From NCBI GenBank assembly GCA_029261035.1, contig JAJDCD010000008.1:401967-465966 (forward strand): 64,000 nt of DNA, read 5' to 3'. The stretch comes from Candidatus Omnitrophota bacterium. Its GTDB lineage: Bacteria > Omnitrophota > Omnitrophia > Omnitrophales > JACROU01. The notes beneath the pieces are model-generated. The model was not told the DNA's origin, ran no database searches, and worked only from the letters and a program-made list of their open reading frames with translations. Positions 63,301-64,000 of the stretch are shown here, in pieces (the first letter of the stretch is position 1; the number at the start of each line of letters is the position of its first letter). A program made the translations under genes and the position numbers.

Positions 63301-64000
63301 TGGTAGGAACCAAGAGTGTTTTACCACTCACAACTGTTAAATTAGTTGTCGTTGCTATAGCTGTTGAATAAATTGCTGCAATATCAGAATCTCCATTATT
63401 ATCTGCTGTATCCAAATTAACATTGGTTATAGCAGCCCCCGCTTCTTCACGAATAGTTAAATGATTTTGGAATAAACTAATATCAGACAAAGCTCCCGAA
63501 GTAGAATCAATATCTGCAATGGTAATAGTTACTGCTTTTTGTGTTTCTCCATCAATATAAAGGGAAATTACATCTCCACTTGAGAAAGTAGCTCCTGTAA
63601 TGGTAAAAGCACCCGAAGCACTCGTTTCAGCTGTACCTGAAGCTGCTGCACCCTCTACAGATAAGGATACGGTCATGACATCAATTCCATTTAAAGCATC
63701 TGGATCATCATAGACAAAACCTGAAATATCTCCTGAAAATATCCAATTCGTGTTATTCCCCCCAGTGACACTTCCAGTTCCAACAGCATTTATAGCTGTC
63801 GCATTCACATTATTACTATCCGTTACATTCAAGTTAGAGATTGTTCTTGTTCCTTGTGGGTCAATTTCCCATTGGGTGGCTGGTGAGCTACTAACAAGAG
63901 ACAATCGATCTCCTGTTCCAAATCCTTGTGCTGTCCATGTTCCGGCTACAATCACTCTTCTTCCAGCCGTAAACGTTAAGGTGTCTGTAGCAGATAATTC
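51335..64000 (-). CDS. Giant beta-helix type repetitive surface protein (partial)
   Basis: At least 4,221 codons, open at the right edge (the frame continues past 63955 as ELSATDTLTFTAGRR), so the N-terminus and signal are outside the window. Composition is dominated by Gly, Thr, Ser, Asn, Asp with almost no Cys. Short turns recur: SGGTFTAPSGTL, HNSGTVVLDG, GTFNGGSG, NITVTGTATRSI. A longer module with WSIDPQGTRAVSFVDVKDS occurs near 63850, 59900, 54660 and as the final module at 51335-51560. This resembles filamentous-haemagglutinin-like parallel beta-helix adhesins. The end NLGGNAGWTFE has no beta-barrel, LPXTG or PEP-CTERM-like anchor. Expected to be exported and surface-exposed; ligand unknown. 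Confidence 0.85.
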   Translation of the reverse strand, partial: ELSATDTLTFTAGRRVIVAGTWTAQGFGTGDRLSLVSSSPATQWEIDPQGTRTISNLNVTDSNNVNATAINAVGTGSVTGGNNTNWIFSGDISGFVYDDPDALNGIDVMTVSLSVEGAAASGTAETSASGAFTITGATFSSGDVISLYIDGETQKAVTITIADIDSTSGALSDISLFQNHLTIREEAGAAITNVNLDTADNNGDSDIAAIYSTAIATTTNLTVVSGKTLLVPTSHIFTPGGNVTGGNLDVRGTVNMSTHNLILDGVYSQASGTFNGGSGTHDYNNSFTFSGGNYTATSGTTSIAGTTTFSNIGGSATFTHNSGTVVFDGGTHTVNPGGATFDDVTFNGSVNGHVITVAGSMTVEGDLLFRTSSGGVNGSVIADGSSRIISIEGNFEMGPVGSGAITVGNTNLNFKFIGDTTHTITQTSGTFSGRMNINDANETVNLASNFTGISFTFSVSNGILNTNGFDFNPAIYNQSGGTLNAGASNMTVGGAVTLSNGTFNGGSGTHDFNFSFTLSGGDYTATSGTTNVASTVAMSNIGAGATFDANGGTFIFDGTTHNINPGGATFNDVTFNITTNGAVHTLTGDMRVGGNLIVRTASGGITGTVNADSTNRFLRMEGNFELGPVGSGPITIGDNNLQMNFEGDTTHTITQTSGTFLGRLSINNANEVINLATNFTTNSFTVTISNGTFNANGFDFNPAIYNQTGGVFNGGSGNMTVPGSWTLSGGTFTAPSGTTSVVGATTFSNIGAGATFNHNGGTFVFTGGTSTVNPGGATFNDVTFNGSVNGHVITLAGSMTVGGNILFRTSAGGVNGTVTADGTTRIVSIQGNFEMGPAGSGAITLSGTNFNLKFTGDTTHTITQGSGTFAARMSLNDANETVDLASNFITTSFTFAVSNGIFNLNGFDFSPVLYNQSGGTFNGGSGAMNIGASTFAFSGGVFNASTGTTTVSGLVQFSNIGAGATFNHNGGTMVFNGGTHSIDADGATFNDVTFNISSNGTHTLTGDMTVAGNLIVRTASGAITGSVVADASARKITVDGDFELGPTGSGAITLGSANLTLEFSGAAAQTYTITSGTFSANLEVDKSGNQLTPTGAISLASGRDLTITLGVLALNGQNLILSGAGDFSNSGTLRLIGSETTIALPNGNDVNSGIWEYVGDGDSLADTYSIHEIGATDYFNITINPTDSNDQFDFDQHTIAGTLTIAAGVATSSANTLTTASYIQNGGTFTAGGDLAMTANTTTFTSGTFNAGSGTITEAGDWDIQGGVVNMDSSTLNLSGDFLHSGGTFNAGTGIVNLVGTSQTISVAVAGTTFNDLSKTVATADTLTFTVGRTVTVTGTLTFQGASGQLLSLRSSSDGNQWSIDPQGTRAVSFVDVKDSVNLSSPSISPANSTDSGNNVLWFGADISGVATGVVDGTTLVLIIDGSNEGTTTTAGGSGAFTFAGVSISNGNNILIYIDDNGTTLGNVLTIASGATSITGLSITANSLTLTHENAGPVTNVLLNTAKGAQVDTDIIYSVSGGDLSLNSGINLIISSGKTFTPGGTVSTEDLDINGTLNMAANQLTVAGDIFDATGGAFSSSGTFVFSDADPINITVNSSNFNNVNFTGVASSITFNDNVQFDGTVTNSNPTAFNAGTNSLTFADNLTLGSNALTITANGIDFTGGAGTVSGTGTLLLQPAASGTSIGIAGAAGTLALSTVDVAALANGFSGITMGRSDGTGAITVNAVTFNDPVTIQSPQSGGSIVVNGQITGADNASITLDGPGATTTLNADVVTVGNIITFSDAVVLGADVLLDTTNGGASASGANIIFEGTIDGTTAYTEDLSLRAGTSGNINLSGNVGATTPLDQLNLISGTLNPGANNIELQVYNQTGGTYSGGGGLLDAQNAPGTDISVEISGGIFNLNGGDLTTTEDILISGGTFNTGTNATVTVGDDFDSTSGNINGGTGTVINVDDEMRLDGGTWDLAGTTLDSDWFIQVDGATFNVNGGTVTVTGGDEDFIIDSGTVTVGVGGSITTDDDYISNGGITNLNGGTIDVKDDFKLFGGTFNADGTLIARYHFRKNSTATFNALTGLVNFFPSSASSPDIFFNDENSSIVVTQDFNDVTLNPVDDDELTSIELNNTMRVNGTLNLDDGGFDGPGGLTVTGDLSVSDSYDGGNALVTISGASVHTFTVSNSRAISNDFIVDIGAGTLNMVGTGADLGFDFSGDFTLDSGTVFFQTGPSGDNFDIAGTWTINGGTFDVNGGDIIHTGAAVITGGTLDVNGGEVNTSLGLTMSGGVIDVNAGFYLNFGLVTLNNGQIDLGGGAGEFESDDLTINNGTFNSDGTQTLIIDTFSMTGGTYNGFSSNLEVRGPFSQTGGTLNAGTNEIFIEGNSFTIGPLATFNPDTSNVDIGGASNLAIDVATTETFYNLELDANDGFTITISAGDTLISANLLELGSGAVDGPGAMEAQGDVLVTSGFDGGSADLTVTGATTHSFTFDEGESFDGDLVINVGAGTVNAITTGASQYFNLNGALTLTSGTFFFQSAATATRIEINNNYTQNGGSFDSNGGWVLFQSDLIMNDGTLDANGSLLEVLDDFNLNGGSFDLNGGELQLNGDFIMTAGTFLANLGQVDFDDFIGGDSIFDVPGTLTLYDLEFDKGAGDMIDISVGDNIIVTNELLLNTGIANGPGTIEAQGTMIVGAAYEGGTASITVTGSSTHNITDNTVALGLTNPVILNIGPSGTLNALTKFLFAGGVTLNSDAIITSGVNAVTFSSTVAVGANGLTLTADGVDFTGGADSVSGTGTLVLQPSTAATTIGVAGGAGTLDVSVADIAAIADGFSSITIGRSDGTAAVTVNAVTFDDDVTIRSPAGAGSITVNGQITGNGSVTLDGPGATTTLNADIVTSGEDITISDSVVIGEGLSVTLNTGSGVAGNISISGIVNGTAGGVAETLTLISGTGTTTLSQIVGGVDPFNLTIGTGQYSPSNTITLNNYTLNSGAVVLNSSDTVIDVNGNFTINVGASFTAPATSSFTIAGDYSNSGTFTHNSGTVVLDGLGQQILGSSTFNNLTKTVTGVQAEGDRTLTIGVGTTQTIIGTTTLQGFDASNRLLLRSSSDGNQWNVDPQGTRTISLVDVKDGVNLTGPAILPANSVDSGNTILWFGVTISGIAYSDAGVTPLTSATITFVINGVVEGSTTTDGVTGAFSLATTATANDDVLVYINDNAVDGAFSTISLDADTDITGFSILGSTLTLHNASAGPITNASLNTAKGALSDTDIPYSVSGGDLTVNTGIQVIVSSGKTYAPGGDVTTQGSGGNLVIQSSAVFNAISNTLTVAGNFANSGTFNAGTSTLIFNQTTGTQTFNSGSSSFATITHSGAATLQLTSNTLTVTTAFNLNAGVLDLNGQDWTMTGATFSNDGTVRLVGDETITGLTQDRNSGTFLYVGDGDTLADNYTIHDFGTIDFKHLLISPIDALDTFNLDGKKNLLGTFDLTNGTFDANGNQFFVLLRSTLSGGNYLASTQLQTFNNGLTINGGTLTGQGGDVSTSFDILVSSGTLTAPTGNLYIGTNYTRTGGTFDPNGGTVVFRSPGNSTADVPTSETFNNLTIDKVDQKSFTVANGDTLNVNGTFVFSNGRITDSGGTINVTNGMTLNTGADGGSGLIEITGAATRTITLNGGGNLPHVVLNAANVTLATAGAGTVTFEEFFDLQAGEVDQGTVNLTFDDQGFVQSGGTFNGGSGALDVNSFFSLSGGTFTSTSSTLSVENGFTVSGGVFNHNSGTLAFDGENSTVDVQTLLTLNNLTLNKTDGKTLDISSGDTLQVDGTLTLTDGELGGDGIVDVKDTISLGTGFDGADSTNVGNITVTGTATRSIDLTTGGGKLPNITINAANVTVNGPTSGTTTVVGNFNLDDGLFVGGDGNLDVDGDMSLNSGTFTAPSGTLFLEGKLTFITGVVFDANNGTVNFDGAVASIVADNDITFNNLIIAQSVGINLGLSGSNKVIVLGNLSLLDGFVGRSVIELSGGLTHNSNFDGGSVTINIIGTGTRVINLASGGTLPKVVLNAANVTLVGPSSGTTTFSSDFELIAGVFSGAAGSLDIDGGFTQSGGTFTAPSGQLNVAGDFVRTGGTFTHNSGTVVLDGQGQKILGTTTFFNFTKTTITADTLRFGGGSRQTILGALTFQGGVGNTLSLISNFGGVAWELDVQGATTTSNLKVSESQNVGNAITAGSNVSNLGGNAGWTFE
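60740..63210 (-). repeat. Four tandem coding repeats of about 210-230 residues in the giant gene
   Basis: Successive units share ATFNHNGGTFVFTGGT-like, GGATFNDVTFN, TVGGNLIVRTASGG, EGNFELGPVGSG, GDTTHTITQTSGTF and GFDFNPAIYNQSGG. The last motif recurs at about 62590, 61895 and 61270, spacing about 693 and 624 bases. The units remain in frame and are not identical, so they arose by old internal duplication or repeated exchange. Confidence 0.8.

Noticed and set aside
51335-63955. CRISPR array or long plus-strand genes
   Set aside because: Repeats are long, coding and in frame on the minus strand; the many plus-strand frames are antisense shadows caused by biased Gly/Thr/Asn codons and have no ribosome sites.

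Overview
The window is about 40% GC by eye and comes from a diderm (Gram-negative type) bacterium: it encodes TonB/ExbB/ExbD, a TonB-dependent receptor, a TolC-type outer-membrane channel, Lgt and signal peptidase II. The style of several genes (very large secreted proteins built from modules, short linker motifs of the xA[KQ]SLG type, many small palindromic repeats, DksA-lspA-lgt neighbourhood) resembles Candidatus Omnitrophota / PVC-like metagenome genomes. That assignment is an inference, not a measurement.

Region 1 (about 0.1-14.7 kb, minus strand) is a metal island. In transcription order from the right it has a MerR-controlled mercury-type cassette (MerR, thioredoxin-like protein, MerC-like transporter, GDCC-motif protein), Fur, HemP, a FecA-like receptor, ExbB-ExbD-TonB, an FTR1 iron permease and a ferritin-like protein. 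A decayed second GDCC gene follows, then a heavy-metal RND efflux operon (small secreted Cys protein, TolC-like, His-rich adaptor, RND pump, P-II protein, DUF2582-type winged helix protein).

Region 2 (15.0-20.1 kb) is a complete four-gene Qat antiphage system, qatA-qatB-qatC-qatD, with start/stop overlaps at the B/C and C/D junctions. A ParB-like HTH gene lies just downstream of nothing but next to it, beside a strong hairpin.

Region 3 (20.7-31.4 kb) is the least explained part. Two long secreted proteins lie in tandem. They share the signal peptide, a recurring A[KQ]SLG linker, WD40 propellers and an unknown C-terminal domain, but have different middle modules (helical repeats versus leucine-rich repeats). 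Each gene carries a near-identical 5' leader of about 270 bp and a near-identical structured 3' repeat of about 240 bp, so the locus looks like a duplicated modular cassette. A pyrimidine-dimer glycosylase gene, an SDR/DUF2867 gene and a 36-residue zinc-ribbon gene follow.

Region 4 (31.5-42.2 kb) is accessory: a membrane protein, two toxin-antitoxin loci (one with a frameshifted toxin), a broken XRE regulator, an outer-membrane protein, a secreted TPR protein, a peptide-hydrolase group (isoaspartyl peptidase, P-loop DUF1611-like protein, M29 aminopeptidase), a decayed RhuM-Fic gene and a secreted coiled-coil protein.

Region 5 (42.2-51.0 kb) is housekeeping: a ribBA-ribH-nusB-ribD-ribE riboflavin operon whose RibBA has lost most of the GTP cyclohydrolase II zinc site, then rluD, lgt, lspA, a DksA/TraR-type gene and pgi.

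Region 6 (51.0-64.0 kb) is one giant minus-strand gene of at least 4,221 codons for a Gly/Thr/Ser/Asn-rich beta-helix type surface protein. It is open at the right edge of the window. Between its stop and pgi lies a strongly folded element with two more hairpins.
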